This document shows, piece by piece, positions 20,376 through 30,521 of a stretch of 64,000 nt of DNA. The position numbers and the translations under genes are program-made. This stretch comes from Mesostigma viride (taxonomy: Eukaryota > Streptophyta > Mesostigmatophyceae > Mesostigmatales > Mesostigmataceae). Numbering within the stretch: the first letter of the stretch is position 1; every line of letters starts with the position of its first letter. Location of the stretch: contig RPFO01000078.1 of the NCBI GenBank assembly GCA_009746045.1, positions 1,068,878 to 1,132,877 on the forward strand, given 5' to 3'. The notes under the pieces were generated by a model. It ran no database searches and was not told where the DNA came from. It saw nothing but the letters and a program-made list of their open reading frames with translations.

Positions 20376-20995
20376 GCGCGTGGTCGTCCGAGGAATTGCT
20401 ATCGACCCATCGATCCGCTCGAGGGATTGCGCATGCCATGCCCAGAACTGTTCGTATTTACAACTTCACTGCCATTCTGCAGCAGTAAGCGTCAAACACA
20501 CACTAGTGCACAGTTCTGCATGCAGCACAAAGATTGTAGGGCACATGAGCACGATGGGTGATTTGCATGATCTCACTGCAGGCTGGATTTCCTGATATTA
20601 ATTAGGTGGAAATGCACCGGCTTGCATGCACGCATGCAACATGTGATCAATTAAGGTCCTTTGACCATCATACTTGTGCATGATTTACCTTTTAGCATTT
20701 CTTTGGTGACTCTGCGCTGCAGGACAACAAAAACTACATGCATGGCCAGCATCAGGTCGGCAGTCTACGTTTATTAGTACTATTAATCAATAGTTGATCA
20801 AATATTTATTAATCAGGTTGTCATTATATGTTGAGCCTCCCAACGAAGCTAGTCGAGGGCACCTTCAGCTTCCTCCTTGTTGTGTATTGGGGTTGGAGGT
20901 TTCTCTTGATTGACAATTGTACCAATGCACTCCACTGGGCTCATGTGCTGCTTGCCAGCCTGCGGTGCTTGATCATGTGACAGTGTCAGTCAAAG

Positions 20996-23900
20996 CTATT
21001 CGAGGTTCGTATGCCGAGCACGCATGCTCTCCGTGGATGTCTTCGTAAGTCGTTGGAGGCCCTGCATTAGGACCTCAAAAAACACATACATTGCGCCCTC
21101 ATACAGGCTTCCCATGGGTAAAACAGAAAGCTTCTTCTCCGTTGTTTGCCCGGCGGCAGCTGTCGCGCCGCCGTGGGCATTATCACCCTGGGTGTCATCA
21201 GCCATTGTCTGCATACCGCAAAACCACAGCAAACCACAGGTCAAAATCACCTTGGCAGAGATAAGCATAAGATTCAGCTACCGCGTCGTGCAAACACTTC
21301 AAAAACAAACCACACCATTAAAGGTACAACCTCGTGCACCGCCATGCGGTTGCCTGTTGCACCTTGTGCAAACCCTTACTAGCAACTTGGCTTAGTGTCT
21401 TGCTTGCTACTTGTAAAAGTTCAATAAGCATGTTGTGTCAGACATCGGTTGTATTAGCTTAGGCAAGTTTATAACAACGGAGCCCAAGTGGTTGACAGTC
21501 GGTGGCAAAGAACAGCATGCTGGGCCGACGGTGTGTGCATCGCTCCGGTGATGATGGACCATCAGTGAGTCATGCAGACGAGCTAGACATTGATTTGGAA
21601 CTGAGCACTCGGATACTTTACTTGGCGCTTTACTAGGCTCCGAGCGGGTGAACCCCCGCCAGTGCTAGTATGTGCTTCAACGGCATGGTAGTTCCTAACA
21701 AGCGACCTATAAATCAGTGCTGTCGGTCACGATACACAGCAGTACGTGGTGCGAAGTTACCTTGGCCGGGAGGACTACATCCGACAGGGATCTAGTATAG
21801 TATCACATCATCTAGTATAGTATCACATCATCTAGTATAGTATCACATCATCTCTCCCAACCCATCGCACACAGTATGCCAGCGCACGATGGCTGCATTA
21901 GCCTACGATTTTCTACCATAGGCTGCCATGCCCAGAAAGGGCTCAGAGCGTGCTTGCTGCACTAGCTAAACAGGTCTTCGAGAAACACAGTGGCCAAGAC
22001 GTTACCTGGGCAGGAAGCACAATGACCACATCTGCCGCTGATGTAGGCACCTGCCCCGTTGGCTGCGCCGTGATGCAGGCACACCTGGCGCCCTCACGGC
22101 GTGCCAGCTGGCCAGAGGCATGACCCGCAAGCACAGCACCAGTGAGACACACGATCGAACACGTCAGCATTGACGACATGCAATGGGCTGTGACAAGTTT
22201 TTGCGTCTGAAAAAAGAGACCGCAATTCATGCCCTGCCCAGCAGGATGTCACTATCGAAGTGAAAAATGAGTTGCACTCAAAGTGGCAGGCCGGCTGGCC
22301 GGCCGGCCGGCCAGCAGACTGGTGGGTGTCTTGAGACCGCTAGGAGCATTGCAGAGTTGGGTGAATGCAGCCGAGGAATTAGAGTGACCGGGACAACGAC
22401 TGCCTGTGGGTGCAGGAATGATTCTGACGTGCATTCGCTCGACAAGGAGAGAAAAGTCCGTGAAAAAAATGTAATTTCTTCCTGCCTATGCTGTTCCAGC
22501 CCCTCCGCCAGACTATCATAGGGGCGATGATAGACTAGTATTAGTACTTGCAGTGGTGGCCATGTGCACGCAAGAGGGGCGTGGACACCTACGAATATCA
22601 GTCAAGGGTCAGGGGATGCATGTCTAATAAGATAATCGCTGCTAGTTTGGGCATGCAGTGAATGAAAGATACTAACGGCATGTTCACACTCGCCACTAAC
22701 TCTGTAGATAGATATAGGATCCAGACCGGTTTCTTAAAACCCCCGAATTGCATTCACATCGGGAGTACTCCCACCTGAACAGCAAATCTGCCCAATTTGG
22801 TATAGTGACCCCCTGTGACCTCACTCCCGACCAAAATTGTGGCGATTTTGCAAATTCCCCTGAATTACGGTGGGAGTGGCTGGAACGGACAATTAACCAG
22901 TCTCGTCTACTCCCACTCCAAAAGCCCCTATTTGTGCCCTGAAAAATATTTCGCACCGTACATTTCCTTCTCGATTTCTGAACATTAGTACGGCCTGAAC
23001 AATGAATTTGTTTACGACCAGCGATATGGTACGGTCTACTGTTGCCGCGCCGCGCCGATCCTTATCAGGAAAATTTGGCGACCCAACAACGGCGATGCAG
23101 GTCACTCCCGCGTCACTCCCAAAACGCACCAAATAGTCGGGCTTTTAGCCCGACCCCCCAAAAACAATTCAGCGGAATTAGTTGCTAGTGTGAACATGCT
23201 GTACGTAAGCATGTGCATCTTTGGCAAATACTAAAGCATGCATGTCTATCTATTATAAGAAATCAGGGTACGTGGACCCCAGAACTCAGGCTGCACTTCA
23301 TCCTAAAATGGATTAGGTCTGCTAAGGACACCACAGGCAGGGTGGATGCAAAGAATGGAGTAAAAGGAGGTACAAGATAAGGAAATATGGCCCGCGTGCT
23401 GGGTCAATGCAGTGGGAGATGTGGTGTGTGGAAACGTGGGCTCTAGTGCCTCTAATAGGGCCGGGGGGGGGGTGTAAGGGCCGGGTGGGAGGATGGAATG
23501 GTGAACACAAGGAGGGATACGGTGGCAACGTGTTACAACCAGTTTTGTACACAGCGGCTATTCTCCATGGTCGTCAGTGAAATCTGAAAGTTTGTACTGC
23601 ACGGAAACTGCTGCTGTAACACCGCAGGCAGGATCGACAAACTAGGAATGTTTGTGGCAGGCATATAGTAGGCAAGTTCGTGCACTGACCTCTGCGAGAG
23701 CCATGACGGTGGAAAAGTAGCCTGGGCCTGCCGAGACGAAGAGGAGGTCACCGGGGCCAACTGGCGGGCAGCTCATATCGCCGACGACATGTGCCTGTAA
23801 GCCAAGGTGGTAGAGTCGCATGGCGAGCGCCTGCAAGGCAAGAGCACAGGTAGTCGAGAGTGACGATCGACCCTAGGAAAGCATCCGACGAGGCCATTTG

Positions 23901-24171
23901 TAATGAATACAGGGTTTTGCCGGGGCGGACATGGGAGTTTCCACATTTGCGAATGATACTCGGAATATGATGCGTTCGCTTGCCATGGCCAGCTTACTTT
24001 CATCATCAAGCCTTCCCGCCCCACGCCGTAGAGAACAACTCGCGATGCAGCTGCGATCTCTTTCGCCAACCGTTCGTGACACGATGGGTCTGGCATTTTC
24101 TCAAACACGGCCGCGATTTCGTCGCACATGAGACGAGCCGTCTCGCTGAGAGCCATTGCTGCATCTGCCAT
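20996..24171 (-). CDS. hxlB-like: SIS-domain 6-phospho-3-hexuloisomerase-like protein, 4 exons, 209 aa
   Basis: Exons on the minus strand are 24171-23998, 23830-23690, 22107-22006 and 21208-20996 (58, 47, 34 and 70 codons plus TAG), all phase 0 with GT-AG introns. The protein begins [20 protein letters not shown]. It has the sugar-phosphate binding loop [16 protein letters not shown] joined across intron 1 to [18 protein letters not shown], then [37 protein letters not shown] and [18 protein letters not shown], and ends RARHTNLE. This is the layout of hexuloisomerases (HxlB/PHI), which convert D-arabino-hex-3-ulose 6-phosphate to fructose 6-phosphate in the ribulose monophosphate pathway. Length fits the family. 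Function in a eukaryote is inferred; another sugar-phosphate isomerase role is possible. No hexulose-phosphate synthase is in the window. Confidence 0.85.
21789..21852. repeat. 20-bp tandem repeat, 3 copies, in intron 3
   Basis: TCTAGTATAGTATCACATCA is repeated three times without change in the third intron of the hxlB-like gene. Confidence 0.9.
22678..23199. mobile_element. MITE-like element in intron 2 of the hxlB-like gene
   Basis: The left end reads GCATGTTCACACT followed by CGCCACTAA; the reverse complement of the right end reads GCATGTTCACACT followed by AGCAACTAA. This is a 22-bp inverted repeat with two mismatches at the ends of a 522-bp segment without coding capacity. A target duplication was not resolved. 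Confidence 0.7.
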
Positions 24172-24252
24172 ATTGTACAGTTACAGATGATCGAAAACAA
24201 GATATTGGGAACGGCCGGCCTGTCGCAGGTGGCAATAGCACTCGCGCTGACT

Positions 24253-24258
24253 ATATAT
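24253..24258 (-). promoter_or_regulatory. Possible TATA box of the hxlB-like gene
   Basis: TATATA about 82 bp upstream of the ATG on the minus strand. Position is compatible with a core promoter, but the window is rich in AT islands. Confidence 0.3.
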
Positions 24259-24605
24259 GCGACCGGGGATGGACAACGAAGCTGATTATCGCAAAGACAA
24301 GCTACTGCAGCCGTGTGCACCCGAATCCATGCCAATTAGTTTCCAGCTTACCCATCGTAGCTACGTACCATATATCACCGAAATTGCTTGTGCTCACCTG
24401 CAATTGAGGATGACCAACTTTTCGCGCGAGATTTTTGGCGGGGGGCTCTGTGCTTCAACACGTCGGTACGGACTATCCAAAGGGTCCTGGGTACATGTAT
24501 GTGTAAGAAATCCCCAGAATGCTCCTCTCTCCCGCCCGATTACTCTCCCACCGATTTACGACCGTCAGATGTGTGAATCCAACGGCCCGACGGACAGGTA
24601 CAACC

Positions 24606-24705
24606 GAAAACCGCAAAGAGTTATCCGAAAACCGCAAAGAGTTATCCGAAAACCGCAAAGAGTTATCCGAAAACCGCAAAGAGTTATCCGAAAACCGCAT
24701 AGTGG
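24606..24705. repeat. 21-bp tandem repeat, ~5 copies
   Basis: Units GAAAACCGCAAAGAGTTATCC, the last diverged. The multiple-of-three length keeps frames open (ENRKELS), which I treat as an artefact. Confidence 0.9.
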
Positions 24706-24958
24706 TAGCCGAATAGCCCAGTCCAGTGGCCCGACATGCTGCATGCTGCATGCTGTCGAATCGCCTGTAGTACCGCACATGCTACATGGACCTTGCTGCG
24801 GCGCGCCAGGAGGATTTGGAGCCGTCGGATGGGGAGGAGGTGCCCCAACGCAAGGGGCGACGAGAAAACGGGAATAAATAGGGCGCACACCGTATGTTAT
24901 GTAGGTGATGTTGTCGGGCGCAATGTACGAGAAGTACTGGTCTTGAAATAAAACTTGC

Positions 24959-25098
24959 GTCCCGGGAGGCCGCCGGCCGGACTGGTCCACTCTGTACATT
25001 TAGTGTTTGCTTGCGTCCGCGTTCCTCCGGCAGGCTGCCGGCCGGGCTGGTCCACTTTTTTCATTTTTGTGGTCGACTTTAAGTGTTTGCTAGCATCC
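24959..25098. repeat. Two-copy direct duplication, ~65 bp
   Basis: Both copies share GCCGGCCGG(A/G)CTGGTCCACT and end in AGTGTTTGCT; they lie at about 24959-25018 and 25021-25098. Confidence 0.65.
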
Positions 25099-25099
25099 C

Positions 25100-27540
25100 A
25101 CATCTTAAGTCCCTGTCAAATATAATCTTAATAAAAACCTTTGTGCACATCGATCGCCCGATAACGCAGTCCAAAACCAATGAATGCTCTTCTCTCCCGA
25201 CCGGTACTTTCTCCGAACACGGCCAGCTGCCAGCAGGAGCGTGCAACAACACGTAAACGGTGACAGCTGGTAAGTTGTTGGCTTGTTGCACTCGGAAAAT
25301 GCTTTACTCCCAACTGAAGGTCGCATGATGACGAATTATTGGCACGAGGTCTCTTGTTAGTGGCTACGAAAATGGGCTTCGCCAGATTAGTTGGATAATA
25401 AAAATACCCACTTTTTGAAATTATTGGCCGAGGATTCGACATTTCCCCCCCGCCTGGGCATCCGGCCCGCGCGCCCATCATGATTAAGGGGACTCGCACG
25501 TCCAAAAGCCTGAAAAACTGACTTTAATGAATATCAGTTCCAATGCACTTGGGAACCATCTAGTGATGATTGAGTACCATAAATATGATGTTTGGACATT
25601 CATGCCACCACTTGTTGGGGTTACTACCCCCAACCACGCACCGGTGGCGAGCTAAAAATAGAAAAAGATGCTATTTATGAGATATTTTGCCCAAGACAAA
25701 CCACTTATCCAAATGACCTACCCATACATTCCTGCAAAGTTCCCCCACTTCTAAAAAATCTGGGCTATTCACATGGTCAAAATAATCACATTTGTTTGAG
25801 TTATTAATTTCCCCGCAAAATGGGTACTTTTTTGAGCAAAAAAAAAATAAATCAAATCATCAACACATCGAATGGGGCCATCCAAACATGCGAAATTCCA
25901 CTGAGTGGGGGGAAACACAACCCCAAAGTTTGAGCTCATTCTGACAAGCGTAGCTCAAGTTATTGATTTTCCTGTGATGCCACCTGGGTAGACGCTAAAA
26001 GAGAATTGAGCTAGTGCTGAGCCAAAATGACATCTGTTTTGCTACCCTAGACACCCCAAAACATGCCCACTTTGATCACGGAGTGTGAGGAGGATGTCCG
26101 GAGCGTCATACGCCCCACCCCTCCATCGGCATAGCCAGCCTTGTGAGTCTACCCTTAACAACAAGGCTGGTAGGACGACACGCCTGAGCAGCATATGTCA
26201 TGCATATCTCAGGCTAATAATGTGTGATTTTGTGCCAACAACCAAGTTGTTCCACCCAACAACACATTCAAAACCCTCTTCCAAAATGCCCAACAAGCCG
26301 GCCATGTGGAGGACCACACACGCAGTATATAAAGAGAAAATAAGCTGACTTTTTATCCAGCCAACCTGTGGCTAGCTGCTCTGGTTAGCATGACAAAGGC
26401 TATCATTTACTCAGTGGGAAAGGTGAAGAGACCATATTGGAACAACCTACCTGACGCATGTGCCACCAAAGCATTGTGTCCCGCAAAATGCACACTGCCT
26501 CCTTTCTAACAAGCACGAGCCACTTTCTTTAGGAGACAGGTGCCAGCTCGTCAGTGTCTGGGGAAAATGATGCCGCTGCTTAGGAAGACCGCGTGAATTT
26601 CCTCGAACACAACTGTCTATAAAGCAAAAGAAATTTCAGAGAAGCATGGAAATAAAAGCATTACACCTTCCCGACAGGTTGTGGGCCACGCGCTGCAGCA
26701 AGCCAGCCACGTCACAGACGAACTTGCTAAAAAACATCCAGGAATCTAGCGATGCAGCGCCAGGACCCGCAAGTTCATGGCTGCATCTGGCCGGAAAGAA
26801 GGCAAAAAGCTTACGCTCAACGAGCTAAGAAAGCAGGAAAGCGCTATCTTAGGACGTTTAATACAAGAACGTACCATAACGGGCATTTATTCGTGCCCAG
26901 GCGCACAAGAAAGGCCACCCTTTCATGGAGAGGTCGGGCGCGCATCGCGCAGGCCTAATGTTATCTTACCGCAAAATGACGGGAAAGGTAAAGACAGCAG
27001 CGGGAATTTTTACGGCTTTAGAAACATCATTAAACTAGCTTCCATTAGGACCATCAAAACTGGCAACAATCGACAATCACACCTGCAGGCATCCATTATA
27101 CTTTATTCATCCCGACAGAAATTCAGGCCGGACCCCCCCTGCCGATGGTAAAGAAAAAGAGCCCGCGACATTATAGATCGCAACTATCCCACCATAAATT
27201 AGAATCAGTAACTAACTTTCTCCAAGAATCGAGCATTTTTTCTGCTTTCCGCGAGCCAGTTTGTCACGTTTCGTCTAAAAGCAGTCGCCATGGCCACTTC
27301 CGCAAGGGGTGCGCGCACCGTGCACCCACTTTTCACGGTACGTAGGGTACCGCGGAATTTTTTTGGCGCGGAAAATATTCGCCGCGCCGAGTCCCCTTAA
27401 GGCGCAAGCTGATGGCCACAAGGTGCCAGAGCTAATTGAAGGTACTAAAACGCTGTGCGCTAATATCGTTTCAAGTGCTGTAATGCCTAAGCTATCCCAT
27501 CATCGATTGCCCCCATCTAGACAACTAGCTGGAGTGCTCT
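25100..27540. other. No gene recognised
   Basis: A 2.4-kb stretch, AT-rich from 25500 to 26400, with short open frames but no domain, splice-consistent exon or RNA gene that I can support. Small unrecognised elements may lie here. Confidence 0.45.
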
Positions 27541-27559
27541 ATCCCGGGGAAGCCCGGGG

Positions 27560-27830
27560 GGGCTTCCACAGTTTCTTGTTGACATAGATAGAGGTCCCCG
27601 CCCCGCCAGTAAGTACACTTGGGGCTTCTCGGGGTTGGTCTTGTGGCGGATGTAGTCGGGCCACTGATCGCGGCGTTGCTGCTGCTGGGCTGGCGTCAGG
27701 TCGTCGTCAAGCGACCAGGAGGTGTCCACCAGCTTCTTGCGGCGAGAGAGGAACCGAACTCGGGCTGTGATGTCGCTGAAGGTGAGGACCACTGGAGGGG
27801 GCCCAGCCTTGGCCCGTGGATGGGGCAGTG
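27560..27830 (-). pseudogene. L1-ORF1-like (Transposase_22-type) fragment
   Basis: On the minus strand a fragment reads VVLTFSDITARVRFLSRRKK, LVDTSWSLDDDLTPAQQQQR and RDQWPDYIRHKTNPEKPQVY. The pattern of a beta strand, a run of basic residues, an acidic DDLTP turn, then a Gln/Arg-rich helix is what I expect of the C-terminal part of L1-type ORF1 or LINE-linked RNA-binding domains. It is isolated, antisense to the neighbouring LINE, and has no start or stop of its own. Confidence 0.45.
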
Positions 27831-27834
27831 CTGT

Positions 27835-27975
27835 GGCATGCCTCTGGCATGAAGGAGAAAGGGGGTCTCTGCCCTTTCTTCCTGTTGTGCACATGTAGGG
27901 ATTATAAAAGCACTCCGGTGCTCCGTGATCGACTCCCCAACGGGAGCACGAGTTTAATTAATTAATCAATTAATC
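27835..27975 (+). mobile_element. SINE-like element, type A, copy 1
   Basis: The sequence from GGCATGCCTCTGGCATG to the TTAA-rich tail matches the copy at 49237-49361 with few differences. Near the 3' end is a hairpin CTCCC-CAAC-GGGAG followed by CACG and the tail. No clear target duplication was found here. Confidence 0.65.
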
Positions 27976-28062
27976 CTTGCCAACCATCTGCACCTCCAGA
28001 TGACAGACATGCCAGGGGGCTGCCCTGGCGTGAGCCCATTGCGACGTGGGTAACACATATCC

Positions 28063-29414
28063 ATGCCTAGCCTTTTTGACACGGTTCTCTGGGAGGCTCT
28101 TTGGGCCATCCTAGCTCTGGATCGGGTACCACCTGCGTTTATTGCTGCCATTCGCCGACTGTATGAGGGCTCACAGGCAGTAGTGCGGACTGCGGAGGGC
28201 ACCACTCCACCATTCCCCCTTCACCACGGGGTGTGGCAAGGTCCTGTCCCCATACCTGTTCATTATTGTCGTGGATCACGTCATGCGCCGGGCACGTGCG
28301 CGCTTTACTGCTCTTAAGGGGTTCGAGCCAGGCTTGGACATCCTTAACGTGAAAGAGCACGGCGGGGTTAGACCGGGGTACCGCCTTGCCGACCTGATTT
28401 ATGCGGATGATACCACCCTCATCGAGAGCCCCGAGCACATTCAGACCTGGCTGGACTGCCTGGGCCTGGAGGCGCGGGCGGTGGGGTTGGAGATTAGTGT
28501 CAAGACTGAGGCGATGGTGATAGGGGCCTCCAGTAAACCACCGCTGCCGCGCCTGCTCGACGGGACGGAGGTCCCGTTCCGCGACCGCTTCAAGCTGTTG
28601 GGGAGCTGGCTTCCTGACACCGACGACGATGTGGACACCCGCATCGCCCTCGCCTGGGCCAAGCTCCGTTCGCTCACACCTTACTGGCGCTCGAAGGGCC
28701 TGGACGGGCACCGCAAACGCATGCTCTTCAAGGTCCTCGTCCTCACGGTGCTCACGTATGGCGCCGAGGCGTGGACCCTCCCACCCAAACTGGCAGCTCG
28801 GCTCGACGGCACAGTTTACAGGATGCTCCGGCAGGTCCTTAACGTAGGTTTTTCCGAGCGTCCGTCATCAGAGTCTTTGTATCATGGCATGCCTCGTGTT
28901 TCGGACGAGATTAGGCAGCGTAGGATAGCATTTGTAGGACACCTTGCCCGCACTAGCCAGGTCGACACCACCCTTGGTCTGGCCGGCCCCCAGCGGCTTG
29001 GCCAGCCAGGGCGGCATATTCTGACCTGGCCTGGCCCCGCGGACATTCCCAAAAGGGTAGGGAAACCTGTCACCAACTACGTTCAGATGTTGCTGGACGA
29101 CCTAGTGGTCCCAGCCCAGTTTGAGCACCGCATACACTCTCTCTCCCGTCTTTGGACTGTCATGCAGGACAAGACGCGGTGGAAGAAGATTGTCAAGGCG
29201 CACACGCCCGACCCTGTGGGCAAGCCACCTCCCCCCAAGCGGAGGAGGCGTTTTGATGAGTAGTGTAGTTAGGATTTTCTAGATAGCCTAGCGTTAGTAT
29301 AGTTCGACCACGCGGCTTCCTCCACCCCATCCATCATGGAATATGTGCTACATGACCTCCCCACGGAGGCATGTTATAATTTAATTTAATTTAATTTAAT
29401 TTAATGCCTAGCCT
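28063..29414 (+). mobile_element. 5'-truncated LINE with 11-bp target duplication
   Basis: ATGCCTAGCCT occurs at 28063-28073 and 29404-29414, flanking a 1330-bp insert that begins inside the reverse transcriptase domain and ends in a (TAATT)n tail (about 29377-29403). Truncation at the 5' end, a simple-repeat 3' tail and a short target duplication are the hallmarks of target-primed reverse transcription. Confidence 0.9.
28074..29263 (+). pseudogene. LINE reverse transcriptase, C-terminal part
   Basis: The coding part starts within the palm (FDTVLWEALWAILALDRVPP). It loses frame near 28235, where HHGVWQG should lead to the motif seen in the next frame as YLFIIVVDHVMRRARARF. It then carries the catalytic box LADLIYADDTTLIES (YADD), a thumb segment (LTPYWRSKGLDGHRKRMLFK, VLVLTVLTYGAEAWTLPP) and a C-terminal tail ending at TAG 29261-29263. 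These features fit non-LTR retrotransposons (LINE). Missing are the fingers, endonuclease and ORF1. With truncation and a frameshift it is dead. Confidence 0.88.
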
Positions 29415-30521
29415 ATTCCGGAAAGTCCACGGGTGGCGCCCCAGCCGGGCTCGGCCCGGCTAGGCATGGACATGTGCTACCCTCGACAGGGCGGCCGGGC
29501 TTACGCCATGGGAAACCCCTGGTTTGACTGTAATACGAAGGCAGATGACGCGTAAAGATAGGTGGCAGACAGTAATGAAGGACATCCCCCCCCAAGCGGT
29601 GGGGCCTCCGTGTGTGACCAAGTTTGGCATGCATTGCGATTTGGGCCGTGGTGCCCGCAACCCTGTAACTAGGACCTATAGATATCAAGGAGACAACCAG
29701 TGCATGACTAGATATCAAGGAGACAACCAGCGCACGACTAGAATAGCTACATCCATCCACCGCATCTCATATTCATTTCCATGAGGACTTATGCTCACGT
29801 GACGCAGTTACGTGTAAATTAATCAATTAATTAGATACCAGTGCACACTCTACGTGATAATTCATTTATCCATTCATGCAGTGCATTCTGGGCAATAGTG
29901 CGGGCATTGTAGAAAGGAAGCGCATCCGCGTGTAGCGCTAGGGCAAGATCTTAGGGCCTCCCGCAATGAGTCTAGACACCATGAGCACTGAGAAGTTTGG
30001 GCGACTTTCCTCCTTGATCGGGGTGTGTTAGGATTCATTTTAAATTAGTATTCGCCTGCGTGAGGCCGCTGACCACGTGACATAATCCCAAATCCAGGCA
30101 ATAATTGCAAGATATTTTGTTGCGGAAAGGGCTTAGGTAAGTAGCCTAAATTACTCCACCTGTCATCAACAGACAGACATACAGGCACATTACATGGCGT
30201 TTGTACAGCGGCCATTTTCTCCGACATGCAGCATTTGGCTGAGGTCACACACCGGCGCACAGACCAGGACGCTTTGAATGCACGCTCCTGCAGTAAAGGT
30301 GGTTACCTGACACCAGGTTTTCCCAGGTAAGTGATCTGCCCTTCCTCAGCTGCTTACCCTTCACCCCGCATCCGAGGCACACAAACAAGGCTACTCACTT
30401 CCGCCTGCCACTAACATTGAGTCAACCAGCACAGGCATGACATCCTAAGCGGCTACACAATACACTTGGCAAGATCATTACTCCATGACTCTCCATCAAC
30501 AGGCTGATGCCCTCCAAGGCC
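29415..30521. other. No gene recognised
   Basis: This separates the LINE from the stop codon of the large minus-strand gene, so it holds that gene's 3' end and 3' flank. A 20-bp sequence (GATATCAAGGAGACAACCAG) is duplicated at about 29689 and 29711. A strong GC hairpin (GCCGGGCTCGGCCCGGC) lies near 29444. Confidence 0.5.

Noticed and set aside
22295-22318. GGCCGGCC palindrome cluster as a regulatory site
   Set aside because: A short GC-rich simple repeat in an intron; no supporting context.
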